From contig CP122394.1 of the NCBI GenBank assembly GCA_029814805.1, positions 124,001-188,000 of the forward strand: 64,000 nt of DNA, in the 5' to 3' direction. Source of the DNA: Geminicoccaceae bacterium SCSIO 64248. GTDB lineage: Bacteria; Pseudomonadota; Alphaproteobacteria; Geminicoccales; Geminicoccaceae. Under the pieces are notes generated by a model. It did no database searches and was not told the origin of the DNA. It saw only the letters and a list, made by a program, of their open reading frames with translations. Below are positions 24,487 through 32,823 of the stretch, one piece after another; the stretch's first letter is position 1, and each line of letters begins with the position of its first letter. The translations under genes and the position numbers were made by a program.

Positions 24487-27400
24487 GCACTTTCTCCTCC
24501 TTTAGCGGGAGTTCGACCGTGCAGACCACGCCCTGTTGCGCGAAGACATGGTGCACAGTCGCGCTTGGCAGACCGCTCTGGATCAAGCGCGTGCCAAAGC
24601 CTGTCCGCTCGGGCGCGTTGACCGGCGGACCGCCCGTCTCCTGCCACTTAAGCGTAAGGACCGGCGGATCGTTCCGATCATCGAGCCGCCATCCCAAGTG
24701 GACCGTGCCTCTGTCGTTGGAAAGCGCGCCGTACTTGACGGCATTGGTCGCCAACTCGTGGAGGAGCAGGCCGAACGGTGTCGCGAGATTCGGCGGGAGA
24801 ACAACGCGGGTACCATCGCTCACAACGCGGCCAGGAGCTGAATGCATCTTCAATTGCCGATCGATCAAGGTCTTCAACTCGGCACCTTGCCACTTGGAAT
24901 CGACAAGAAGGGCATGAGCTTCGGACAGGGCGATCAATCGCCCCTCGAAGCGGAGCAGCAAGCCGTTCTCCGGGCCGAGCGGCCGAAAGGTCTGCCGTGA
25001 AAGCGCGACAACGACCGTCAGGATGTTCTTGACCCGGTGGCTGAGCTCGTTGAGCAGGAGCTTCTGCTGCTCGGCCCACCGCTTCTGGTCGGTGATGTCG
25101 CGCGTGCTCTCGAGAACCAGTCGATGGTGACCCATGGTGACGAGCTCGAGATGGCTTTCGACGACCAGGGTCCGGCCATCCTTCGTCCGATGCTCGACTT
25201 CGCCGTGCCACATGCCGTTGTCGCGCAGGCCCTGCCGGAGCGCCTCGAAGGATGAACCAGGGACCTTCGTGCGCAGAAGTTGCAGCTTGTTCTGTCCCAG
25301 GACCTCGTCATGGCCGTAGCCATAGAGTTCCTCGCTGCCGCGGTTCCACTCGATGATGCCGCCGTCGAAGTCCCAGGCGAAGATCGGTGAACGCGACAGT
25401 TCGACAAGACGCGTCTGGCGTTGCAGGCGCTCCTCGCTCTCACGCAGCGCTTCCTCAATTTTGCGTCGTTCCGTGATGTCGACGAAGGTGGCGACGACGC
25501 CATCAATCATATCGTCCGTCGTCCGATACGGTCGGAGGCGTACGAGGTACCATCGGCCACGTCGGTCTTCGACTTCATGCTCGACCGGCACAAGCTCCCG
25601 AAGCACCTCGCGCGCCTGATCCGGGAGTCCGTCATAATGCAGATGGTGCGTGAAGTCGGTGATCGACCGGCCGATGTCGCTCTGCGTGATGTTGAACAGA
25701 CTGGTCAAACGGGGCGTGAACCGTTTGATCTGCAACTCTGCGTCGAGGAACAGCGTGCCGTAGTCGGCGCCCGCCATCAGATTCTGCAAATCGTTGTGCG
25801 CGCGCGAGATCGTCTCAAGCTTGAGTTGAAGCTCGTGGTTCACGGTCTGCAACTCTTCATTGATCGACTGCAGCTCTTCCTTGCTGGTCTCGAGCTCTTC
25901 ACTGGTCGACCGATATTCCTCATTGATCGACTGCAGTTCTTCGTTGGCCGCACGCAGTTCCTCGGTCGCGCTGGTCGCCTCCTGGCGAACCGACTGCATG
26001 CGGGTCTGCGTAAGCTGAAGCTCCTCCTCAAGCCGGCGCATACGCTCGGTGTCGGTGCCATTGCCTGTAGCTTCGCCCTGCCGGATAGAATCGGCCTCGA
26101 CGGGATCCCCTTCGATGAACAGGATCAGGGCATGATGGACGTAATCAACGTCCGCGGACTGGACCGGCCGCACCTGAAAATAGACCCAGTGCGGCGTCCC
26201 GTTGAATTGCACCGCCGTTCGGACCGAGAGGGTCGCCTCGCCACGCTCGAACACGCGATGCAGAGCAGCGCGCAGGTCGAACTGGAACTCACGTCGTGCG
26301 AGGTCGATGACATCAGCAGAGAACGGACCTCCCGCCGGCTGCAGATAACGGCCGGCCGTCGGCGACAGATGCAGAACGCGATGCGTGTGGTCGACCAGGA
26401 TGCTTGGAGGCGCGAACTTCTCTAGCGCCTGTCGATGAGTCTGGAGGTCCGTTGAGGTCTGCGGTACAGAGGCCGGCCGTTTCGGCGCCGTCTCGGGCAT
26501 GCGCACGCGGAGCGGCAAGGCGGGCGGTTCGATGTGTCGTCCGCCCACCGCCCGATAGATCTTGGCCCGGCGGTCGACCACGTTGAAAAGGTGTGTCGGC
26601 TGCTCGGCGTGCTCGGCAGCACCGAGAAACAGATAACCCGCTGATCTCAATCCATAGTGAAAGATCGCGCAAACCTGCGCCTGCGCCTCGCGATCGAGAT
26701 AGATCAGCAGATTTCGACAGGAGATGAGATCGAGCCTGGAAAACGGCGGGTCCTTGATCAGGCTGTGGCTCGCGAACAGCAGGATGTCGCGCAGCTCGCG
26801 CCGGACGCGGTAATGGTCACCCTCGCGGACGAAGAAGCGTGCAAGGCGTTCTTCGCTCACGTCCGCCTCGATGGCGAGGGGAAACCGGCCTTCCCGTGCG
26901 ATCGCCAGCGCGCCTGGATCGAGGTCCGATCCGAAGATCTGGATCTCCTGCTGGGCCTCCTGTCGTGTCGCTTCCTCAAGCAGGAGAATACCCAGCGAAT
27001 AGGCCTCCTCGCCGGTGGCGCATCCCGGCACCCAGATGCGGATCGGCGCATTGCCCTCCGTTTCGAACAGCTTCGGTATCACCTGCCGTTCGAGCGCCGC
27101 ATAACTTTCCCGATCGCGGAAAAACGCCGTGACCGTGATCAGGAAGTCTTTGAAGAGCGATTGCGCCTCTTCTACGTTGCGCAGGAGATAGCGGTGGTAC
27201 GCGTCGAGGGTCGCGCTGCGGGTGATCTGCATGCGGCGAACGATCCTTCGGCGGATCGTCGCTCTCTTGTACTTGCTGAAGTCATGACCGTTGGCCTGAT
27301 GCAGGTGCGCGAGGATGCGGCGCATTACGATCTCGTCGCCGTTCTGCTCCTTGAGATGATCGCCTTTGCCGGTACCGCGGAGCAGATCGGTTAGCCTCTC

Positions 27401-27949
27401 GGCCAAGCCATTCAGCGGCAGGACGACATCTGCCATCTCAGTGGCGATGGCGCTGCGCGGCATTGAGGCGAACTCGGCATCGCTCGGTTCTTGCACCAGC
27501 ACGATGCCACCCGCTTCCTTGACGGCGCCGATGCCGAGCGCGCCATCGGTGCCGCCGCCGGACAGGACGATGGCAAAGCAATCGTTGTGGTGCTCCGCGA
27601 GTGAGCGGAAGAAGAGATCGATCGGATGACGCTGGGTGCGCTCCTCCTCGAACGGCAGCGCCGACACGCAGTGGTCGGCAAGGCTGAGCCGGCGATCGGG
27701 CGGAATGACGTAGACGTGGTTCGCGACCAGGTCGCACGACGTTTCGACCTGCTGGACCGGCATCGACGTCCGCTGGGACAGGATGTTGTCGAGCTCGCTC
27801 GGCCGGGTTGGATCGAGATGAAGGATGACCACGAAGGCGGCGCCTGTGTCGTCCGGCAGCATCTCGAAGAGCCGTTGAAGTGCCGCCACGCCCCCAGCGG
27901 ACGCGCCAATTCCCACAATGTGGGGATCGGCCGGATCATTCGAGGCCAT
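24470..27949 (-). CDS. CheB-CheR-PAS-HWE hybrid histidine kinase
   Basis: A 1159-residue multidomain sensor. Residues 10-195 form a CheB methylesterase domain (Ser in VGIGASAGGVAAL, His in LHLDPTRPSELD, Asp in GGGTDGALGIG) without the usual receiver. About 205-470 form a CheR methyltransferase (RDRESYAAL, WVPGCATGEEAYSLGILL). About 620-730 is a long helix with repeated EELQSINEE words, a signalling coiled coil. Two PAS domains follow (about 735-850 and 870-985). The kinase core begins LLLNELSHRVKNILTVVVAL, an HWE/HisKA_2-type His box, ending with an ATPase domain (LLLHELATNAVKYGA, TGFGTRLI). Seemingly cytoplasmic: no membrane helix. It probably couples a PAS signal to the downstream receiver. 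Confidence 0.93.
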   Translation of the reverse strand: MASNDPADPHIVGIGASAGGVAALQRLFEMLPDDTGAAFVVILHLDPTRPSELDNILSQRTSMPVQQVETSCDLVANHVYVIPPDRRLSLADHCVSALPFEEERTQRHPIDLFFRSLAEHHNDCFAIVLSGGGTDGALGIGAVKEAGGIVLVQEPSDAEFASMPRSAIATEMADVVLPLNGLAERLTDLLRGTGKGDHLKEQNGDEIVMRRILAHLHQANGHDFSKYKRATIRRRIVRRMQITRSATLDAYHRYLLRNVEEAQSLFKDFLITVTAFFRDRESYAALERQVIPKLFETEGNAPIRIWVPGCATGEEAYSLGILLLEEATRQEAQQEIQIFGSDLDPGALAIAREGRFPLAIEADVSEERLARFFVREGDHYRVRRELRDILLFASHSLIKDPPFSRLDLISCRNLLIYLDREAQAQVCAIFHYGLRSAGYLFLGAAEHAEQPTHLFNVVDRRAKIYRAVGGRHIEPPALPLRVRMPETAPKRPASVPQTSTDLQTHRQALEKFAPPSILVDHTHRVLHLSPTAGRYLQPAGGPFSADVIDLARREFQFDLRAALHRVFERGEATLSVRTAVQFNGTPHWVYFQVRPVQSADVDYVHHALILFIEGDPVEADSIRQGEATGNGTDTERMRRLEEELQLTQTRMQSVRQEATSATEELRAANEELQSINEEYRSTSEELETSKEELQSINEELQTVNHELQLKLETISRAHNDLQNLMAGADYGTLFLDAELQIKRFTPRLTSLFNITQSDIGRSITDFTHHLHYDGLPDQAREVLRELVPVEHEVEDRRGRWYLVRLRPYRTTDDMIDGVVATFVDITERRKIEEALRESEERLQRQTRLVELSRSPIFAWDFDGGIIEWNRGSEELYGYGHDEVLGQNKLQLLRTKVPGSSFEALRQGLRDNGMWHGEVEHRTKDGRTLVVESHLELVTMGHHRLVLESTRDITDQKRWAEQQKLLLNELSHRVKNILTVVVALSRQTFRPLGPENGLLLRFEGRLIALSEAHALLVDSKWQGAELKTLIDRQLKMHSAPGRVVSDGTRVVLPPNLATPFGLLLHELATNAVKYGALSNDRGTVHLGWRLDDRNDPPVLTLKWQETGGPPVNAPERTGFGTRLIQSGLPSATVHHVFAQQGVVCTVELPLKEEKVHGDVS

Positions 27950-28054
27950 GACAGTTTCCTTGTGGCGATTTGGCAGCAGTATGAAGCAATCAAATCACGA
28001 TTGCGGCTTCTTGGGAAACACTCGGCCGGATAGGCCGCCTGAAGCGCAGGCCGG

Positions 28055-28804
28055 TCAGGTGCCTTCGCGCAGGAACGGCTCTGTCACACCGGTAAGGTCA
28101 TGGGAAGCTGTGTAAACCAGCGTATGCGCCTGCTTCGGAATCACTACCAAGCGTCCGTTGGGCAGAAGACGCCAAAGATCGTCGGCCCAATCCGCGCGGC
28201 AGATCGGATCGAGTTCTCCGCGGACAACCAGCATGGGCGCCTGTACGGCGGGCGCCTTGTCCTCGGGCCGATCGCGCAGCGAATAGTGAAACGTCTGCAG
28301 AACGCGCCTGTAGCCGCTCATGCGGTACTCCGGCCAGGTGACGGCACCGAGCGACTTGGGATTGTAGGGAGCATTCTGACGCCAGCGCACGAATTGCCGA
28401 AGCCACGTCCGCTCAGTTGCGGGTGTCGTTGGTCCCTGCAACACGCCTTTGATGACGCGTCCCGGATGGCGGGAAGCAAGATCGATAATGATCTGACAGC
28501 CGAACGAATTGCCTAGGAACGCCGAGCGCCTCAGCGCTATAGCGTCCATCCATCCAAGCAGGGCATCAGCAAGGCCAGGCACCGTCAGGACCTGGTCTGG
28601 GTGCTCGCTCAAGCCAAAGCCGGGAAGATCCGGAACATACACCGGGTGAGTCAGCGCCAGCCGTTCCGCGGTCGGCATCATGTAGCGGTGAGACAACCCC
28701 AAGCCATGAACCAGAACCACGGGAATTGCACTTTGCTGGCAGCCGCTTGAAATGAGCGCATGAACCTGTGTCTTTCCCATACGTGCCCACGACCCACGAA
28801 ACAT
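28055..28804 (-). CDS. Alpha/beta hydrolase
   Basis: About 249 residues of alpha/beta-hydrolase fold. The oxyanion strand is VVLVHGLGLSHRYM, the nucleophile elbow FLGNSFGCQIIIDL, the acid is in VVRGELDPICRADWADDLW, and the catalytic His in VIPKQAHTLVY, so the triad is complete. Substrate is unknown. The start is uncertain: TTG 28870, ATG 28804 and ATG 28780 are all in frame and none has a strong ribosome site; I give 28804. It is on the same strand as the kinase, 105 bases upstream of it, and may precede it in a transcript. Confidence 0.85.
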   Translation of the reverse strand: MFRGSWARMGKTQVHALISSGCQQSAIPVVLVHGLGLSHRYMMPTAERLALTHPVYVPDLPGFGLSEHPDQVLTVPGLADALLGWMDAIALRRSAFLGNSFGCQIIIDLASRHPGRVIKGVLQGPTTPATERTWLRQFVRWRQNAPYNPKSLGAVTWPEYRMSGYRRVLQTFHYSLRDRPEDKAPAVQAPMLVVRGELDPICRADWADDLWRLLPNGRLVVIPKQAHTLVYTASHDLTGVTEPFLREGT

Positions 28805-29091
28805 GACGTTCCGATGCGAGTACGCGCCCGGCTCGGTTGCTGCCGAGCTTTGACCCAAAGGCTTGCTCAAGCTGCGCTTTCATAGAGCTGGAGCGCCCGA
28901 AATGCCACGTCACTCTACCTCGGCGTACAGCGTCGCCTTGATGTGCCCTTGTGCATGGCGCGCTTGACGGTTTGTCCCAGCTCCGGGCCTACTGGTGGGC
29001 TATAGAGCGCCTTTCCGGAGGTTAGCGCCACGTCAAGATGCGACGGCACGAAATGCGTGCTATCGCGACAGAAGTTTCGAGCCTTCTCGTA

Positions 29092-29517
29092 CTATGTCGG
29101 TTCGGAGACGCCACTCAGTCCGCCGACCCCGGCAGTCACGTCATCGGCGCGAACCGCAAAGTCGCCGAGAGCGACGACACCGACCAGACGCTTGTCGCGA
29201 TTGAGGACAGGCAGGCGACGCACCTGATGCGTCGCCATGATCGTCGCGGCTTCTTCTGCGGTCTGATCGTCGAAGGCGTAGAGCGTGCCTTCCGACATGA
29301 CCTCAGCGACTTTCGTCACGTTCGGATCCTTGCCGTCCGCGACGGCGCGCACCGCGATGTCGCGATCGGTGATCGCTCCAATAAGGCGATCGTTCTCGCC
29401 GATGGGCAGGAAGCCATAATCGCCGTCTCGCATCATCTCAGCGGCTTGGCGGAGGCTGAGGTCAGGACTTCCGATCGCGACCGGACGCGTCATGACATCT
29501 TGAAGGAGATGGGTCAT
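29092..29517 (-). CDS. CBS-domain pair protein
   Basis: A 141-residue protein made of two CBS motifs. The first is TRPVAIGSPDLSLRQAAEMM ... LIGAITDRDIAVRAV, and the second EGTLYAFDDQTAEEAATIMA ... LVGVVALGDFAVRA. Such stand-alone pairs bind adenosine nucleotides and regulate partner proteins. The start at 29517 is fixed by AAGGAGG a few bases upstream; a longer in-frame start at 29550 would overlap that site. No operon partner is evident; the next genes lie over 290 bases upstream. A role in energy or stress sensing is inferred from the family. Confidence 0.9.
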   Translation of the reverse strand: MTHLLQDVMTRPVAIGSPDLSLRQAAEMMRDGDYGFLPIGENDRLIGAITDRDIAVRAVADGKDPNVTKVAEVMSEGTLYAFDDQTAEEAATIMATHQVRRLPVLNRDKRLVGVVALGDFAVRADDVTAGVGGLSGVSEPT

Positions 29518-29645
29518 CAATCCCTCCTTGCATGGCGTTCTTCGTGGCACCCCCTAAACGAACGTCAACGCCGAGAGTTCGGCTCGGCCGCGATATCTTC
29601 CGAAGAATCGGATCTGGGCGCCGTACTACTGAGGCAAGCGCGGGA

Positions 29646-29813
29646 TCAGCTTCTTCCACAGAAACGATGTGTGCTGCCTTTCATCCTGTTTACCCGCGCT
29701 AGGAAGATGACAGCGTAAAGGGAAGCGAATCCGCCTGCGAAAGCCGCGGTCGAATAAGACCGAGGCGGAGCCGGCTCGTCGGCCTCGGGCGGTCCAAGTC
29801 GGACCAGCTTCAT
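29646..29813 (-). CDS. Short ORF coupled to the DUF2384 antitoxin, possible toxin remnant
   Basis: A 55-codon frame starts with ATGA overlap at the stop of the antitoxin-like gene: MKLVRLGPPEADEPAPPRSY, then STAAFAGGFASLYAVIFLAR. The 4-base coupling and the position after a DUF2384 protein are where a RES-type toxin would normally lie, and AF.GG.A.LY faintly recalls the RES motif, but RES toxins are about 150 residues or more and no catalytic part is present. It is either a truncated toxin remnant or an unrelated small protein with one possible membrane segment. Confidence 0.3.
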   Translation of the reverse strand: MKLVRLGPPEADEPAPPRSYSTAAFAGGFASLYAVIFLARVNRMKGSTHRFCGRS

Positions 29814-30196
29814 CCGCGCGCCCCGTTCTCCAGGTCGCGCAGGTAGGCCAGTACCGCCTCGCTGTGCCCCTGGGCAACGAGCTCGGCCGCCGTCTTGTGG
29901 TCATAGTCACCGATCGGTTCGTTCCGGAACCAATAGATCGCCTTGTCGATGCTCCCGGTTAGCGTGGCGGCGGCCGTGATGACCTTGATGATCTCCCGCA
30001 ATCTGCCCTGAACGCGCTCGGACGAGGGATTGCGCAGCGTGTTGCGATGCACGCCCGTCAACTGGGCCAGGTTCGCGACCTGAACACCCAGCGCCTTGGA
30101 GAACCGCTTCGGCGAAATGTAAGGCGTTCGGGGCTCCTGCAAGCTCTGCACGAAGCCCGACACGGTCACCGTGTCCACCTTCTCAGCGTAAGCCAA
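29810..30196 (-). CDS. Xre/MbcA/ParS-type antitoxin (DUF2384) protein
   Basis: A 128-residue protein with an N-terminal Xre-like helix-turn-helix (RFSKALGVQVANLAQLTGVH, then RNTLRN) and a C-terminal MbcA/ParS toxin-binding domain (AIYWFRNEPIGDYDHKTAAE, then LVAQGHSEAVLAYL). Proteins of this type neutralise RES-family NAD-degrading toxins and repress their own operon. No complete RES gene is present beside it; a 55-codon frame overlaps its stop instead. It could be an orphan antitoxin or act on a toxin elsewhere. GGAGG precedes the ATG at 30196. Confidence 0.85.
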   Translation of the reverse strand: MAYAEKVDTVTVSGFVQSLQEPRTPYISPKRFSKALGVQVANLAQLTGVHRNTLRNPSSERVQGRLREIIKVITAAATLTGSIDKAIYWFRNEPIGDYDHKTAAELVAQGHSEAVLAYLRDLENGARG

Positions 30197-30594
30197 TGCA
30201 CCCTCCTTGCGTCACGACCCGCACAATATATGCACAGATAACAGCATAGCAAGTGCACCGAACACTCGCCATCGCTCAGGCGCTCCGCTTGTCGCCCGCG
30301 GCACCGGTGGCGTAGCCGTCCGACCTTCCGGTTTTCTTGCCCCTACTTTCCGCATCGCGGGCAAGAGAGACCTGAGGCGCTTGTCCGAGTTCGCCGTAAC
30401 GACGCTCTGCGGCGCCCCATCGGTTTCGATAGCGGGTTCACGGACGTCTCGCTCGGGATAGACCTTACCGCACACGAGGCCTACGCCACGCCCTTCGCCC
30501 TCGAGGCTTTGTACGCCCTTGGCGCTGATCTCAGCGGCAATCTGTATCTCACGCATGAAAAGCCAGATACGCCTCTGATCTATGAGTCACTGTC
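30197..30594. other. Intergenic region between antitoxin and SRAP gene, no assigned gene
   Basis: These 398 bases separate the divergent start of the DUF2384 gene from the end of the SRAP gene. The first 60 bases are AT-richer and should hold the antitoxin promoter. A minus-strand frame of 114 codons (30212-30556) has no recognisable domain, and several overlapping plus-strand frames are no better. I see no repeat or terminator here. Confidence 0.35.
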
Positions 30595-31296
30595 TCACGA
30601 GAGCAAGGGGCCGGCTTCGCCTTCCTTGACCGGCGCCGACATCTCCGGCGTCGGCTTGACGTGGCTGTTCTTCGCCTCGTCGATCACACGCCAAGCGGTC
30701 ATCGCCTCGGCAGGATAGGGTTGGAGCACCTCGAACGGCAGCGGTCCGGGCTCGATCCAGGTCCGGGCCGCGCGCCCCTGCAGCATCACCGGCATGCGGT
30801 CGTGGACGCGCATCGCATCGTTTGCCTCGCCGATCAGCACCGTATAGCTGTCGATGTGCTCGCCGCTTTTCGGGTCGAGCGCGTCCGACCAGAGGCCGGC
30901 CATGAAGAACGGCTCCTCGGAGTTCAACGCGTAGAACGACCAGGGTGCTGTGCCCTTCTCGCGCGCCTTCTTCTCCGGCTCCCAGAAGCCGCTGCACGGC
31001 ACTAGGCAACGCTTGCTTTGCACCGCCTTCCACGGCCAGCTCGAAAGCTTGTCGGTGCGGGCGTTGTTGAGCGGATAGGGCGGCGTCTCCTTGGCGCCCG
31101 GCGGCACCAGGCTCCAGCGCGCCCACGACCAGGTGAGTTCGCCTCCAGGATCCGGCCGCAGGATCAGCCCGCGCTGCTTGATGCCGGTCCGCCAGCGCGG
31201 CTCGAATCGATCCAGGTCTGGGATCGGCAGCTGCATCTGCCGGGCCAGCAGGAGCACCTCGTCTCGGCTGTGGTGCATGGTGTAGGCGCTGCACAT
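30595..31296 (-). CDS. SOS response-associated peptidase (SRAP, YedK/HMCES-like)
   Basis: A 233-residue SRAP-domain protein. The start MCSAYTMHHS places the invariant catalytic Cys at position 2, which after Met removal forms a covalent bond with abasic sites in single-stranded DNA. Also visible are the Asn in YPLNNARTDKL, the Glu region VPCSGFWEPEKK and the His in VHDRMPVML, so the active-site set is complete. The role is protection of abasic sites during replication. An in-frame ORF extends 70 codons further upstream, but the Cys-2 requirement fixes the start at 31296. It follows a small RHH-like gene by two bases and is surely co-translated with it. Confidence 0.92.
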   Translation of the reverse strand: MCSAYTMHHSRDEVLLLARQMQLPIPDLDRFEPRWRTGIKQRGLILRPDPGGELTWSWARWSLVPPGAKETPPYPLNNARTDKLSSWPWKAVQSKRCLVPCSGFWEPEKKAREKGTAPWSFYALNSEEPFFMAGLWSDALDPKSGEHIDSYTVLIGEANDAMRVHDRMPVMLQGRAARTWIEPGPLPFEVLQPYPAEAMTAWRVIDEAKNSHVKPTPEMSAPVKEGEAGPLLS

Positions 31297-31298
31297 GG

Positions 31299-31565
31299 TT
31301 ACCTGCCTTCCGGTGCCGAAATGCGCGATCCCAGGCCATCGCCGCCCGGATCGCAGCCGACAGGCATCTCGACGGTCCCGCCGGCGGCAACGATGAGCGC
31401 CATCGCCTTTTCCAGGGCAGCGGGTGACGGCAGGCTGTTCTGGTCGAGCGCGGTCAGGCTCTCGGACCAAAGCTCGTGGATGACCTCGGCGACCGTAAGG
31501 CCGCACGCCTTGGCCGTTTCGGTCAGCTGCGCGTACAGATCGTCGGGGATTTCAACTGCGGGCAT
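31299..31565 (-). CDS. Small protein coupled to SRAP, RHH-like N-terminus
   Basis: An 88-residue protein starting MPAVEIPDDLYAQLTETAKA, which has the beta-strand-then-helix look of ribbon-helix-helix DNA-binding domains. The C-terminal half (LPSPAALEKAMALIVAAGGT ... DPGGDGLGSR) matches the C-terminal half of the gene at 32328-32588, so the two share an unnamed domain. I chose ATG 31565 since the upstream extension reads as random. The stop is two bases before the SRAP start. A transcriptional regulator or antitoxin-like role is possible but not shown. Confidence 0.65.
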   Translation of the reverse strand: MPAVEIPDDLYAQLTETAKACGLTVAEVIHELWSESLTALDQNSLPSPAALEKAMALIVAAGGTVEMPVGCDPGGDGLGSRISAPEGR

Positions 31566-31631
31566 GGTCAGGCCGTCTCCTTCTCGACTCCGTCGTTCAT
31601 GAGCGCTCGTCAGCGATACCCTAGGCGTCAT

Positions 31632-31881
31632 ACAGTTTGGGGATGCCCGGCACTGCCCCTACTTGGCCGCAGCTGATTCAGTGGTGGGCTTCGAGGCTCT
31701 CCATTGGACGAACATGAGCGCGGCGACGTAGCCGGGGAACTCGATGAAAGAGCGCGGCATAACCCTTCGTTAATGTCGAGATGCCATATCCCGCCTGACG
31801 TGTGCAGGGCGAGTGAGCTCATTGCATCGGCTACGACCACTCAAGAGCCGTCATCGGGCCGGTTCCCAATTCGGGCAAGCT
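31632..31881. other. Intergenic, no gene seen
   Basis: Between the SRAP operon and the parDE remnant. No recognisable protein, repeat or RNA was found. The segment nearest 31640 should hold the promoter of the SRAP operon. Confidence 0.3.
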
Positions 31882-32006
31882 CGTCTTCATTTTGCACAGG
31901 TTAAAGCTCTGCAAGCGGCGTTGATTCAAGGCGAAAGTCCGTCGAGCCTCAGCCGTTCGACTTCGATGCTTTCAAGGTGCGAAAGCGTGGGGACCCTGGA
32001 CGAAAG
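31882..32006 (+). pseudogene. parD antitoxin remnant, frameshifted
   Basis: Plus-strand sequence gives the C-terminal words of a ParD antitoxin in two frames: LHFAQVKALQAALIQGE in one, then VEPQPFDFDAFKVRKRG in another, with two extra bases (or one lost) at about 31937. The pairing is typical of ParD C-termini (ALRAALIEGE...PFDFDAFKARKR). The N-terminal RHH part was not found. The second piece runs on without a stop into the ParE frame that follows. The antitoxin cannot be made. Confidence 0.65.
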
Positions 32007-32459
32007 GTGAGGGGCTTTACCCTCCCACCGGCTGTGATTTCCGACCCGGAAGACCTCTGGACTTACACGGCGATGCAGTGGAGCGCTGATCACGCGGTGC
32101 GCTGCACGGATGAAATCCGTGATGCCTGCATCGCCCTTGCGGCTGGCTCAAAACGAGGCCGCACTATGGATGACCGGCGCGGCTACCTGAAATCCGCCGT
32201 CAGCGCGTATGTGATCCACTATCAGGAACGAAACGACCGTATCGAGGTCATCCGCATTCTTCACGCGCGCCTGAACGTTACCGGCATCTGGGGGCGGTTC
32301 GCTGAAGCCACACCCGCACACCCGTTCTTACCGCTCCCCTTCGATGAGCTGAAAGCGGCCGCCCAATCCATCCTCCTCCGGATCGTAATCATCCGGCAGG
32401 AGCACGCTGCCGCCAGCGTCCTCGATCAGGGTTTTTGCCTGCTCAATCGCCTCGAGTGA
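32007..32459 (+). pseudogene. parE toxin remnant with lost stop
   Basis: From GTG 32007 the frame reads VRGFTLPPAVISDPEDLWTY ... MQWSADHAVRCTDEIRDACI ... YVIHYQERNDRIEVIRILHA, a near-complete ParE/RelE-superfamily toxin up to about 32280. Instead of stopping near codon 97, it reads on for about 60 codons antisense to the next gene, so the natural end has been lost. Without an intact ParD, a working toxin would be harmful, so this is most likely inactive. The toxin core itself shows no internal stop. Confidence 0.65.
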
Positions 32460-32588
32460 GGGCAGGCCGGTCTCGTCGACCCCGGCACCGTAGCGCTCGA
32501 GGACGTAGGCGAGAAACGCATCGACCGTGCGGCCTTGCTTGGCCGCAGCGAACTCGATGCGAGCTTCCAGGGCGTTCGACAGGCGCAT
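32328..32588 (-). CDS. Small protein with RHH-like N-terminus and the shared C-terminal domain
   Basis: An 86-residue protein. MRLSNALEARIEFAAAKQGR suggests a ribbon-helix-helix or similar helical N-terminus. The C-terminus LPSLEAIEQAKTLIEDAGGS ... DPEEDGLGGRFQLIEG aligns closely with the end of the gene at 31299-31565 (LPS..A.E.A..LI..AGG.V..P...DP..DGLG.R). I do not recognise a named family. It stands between a dead parDE and an IS5 remnant. The domain repetition argues that both are real genes. Confidence 0.6.
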   Translation of the reverse strand: MRLSNALEARIEFAAAKQGRTVDAFLAYVLERYGAGVDETGLPSLEAIEQAKTLIEDAGGSVLLPDDYDPEEDGLGGRFQLIEGER

Positions 32589-32823
32589 GGGTCATCTCCA
32601 CCAAGCCGACGGCATTGGTCTGGAACACCTCGTTCCGGTCGGCCATAAACTGAGTTGATATCAAGAACAAAGCACGAACAGTGACGCGTGTCGAGGAGCC
32701 GCCGCATTCGCCGGTACAATACGTGATCCGGCTTAAGCACCAGAACCGGTTTCATGAGGTCAGGGCCGTCTGTGGCCGCTGCAGTCACCAAGCCTGCGTG
32801 CCGGTCGGACGCATCATCGCCGG

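Noticed and set aside
25840-25960. Near-tandem DNA repeats resembling a small repeat array
   Set aside because: They encode the repeated EELQSINEE-type heptads of the kinase's coiled coil; the repetition is at protein level, not a CRISPR or satellite.
29646-29813. Calling the small coupled frame a RES toxin
   Set aside because: Too short and without the RES catalytic residues; listed only as a possible remnant.
30212-30556. A 114-codon minus-strand open frame between the antitoxin and SRAP genes
   Set aside because: No family resemblance and several competing frames; not enough to call a gene.
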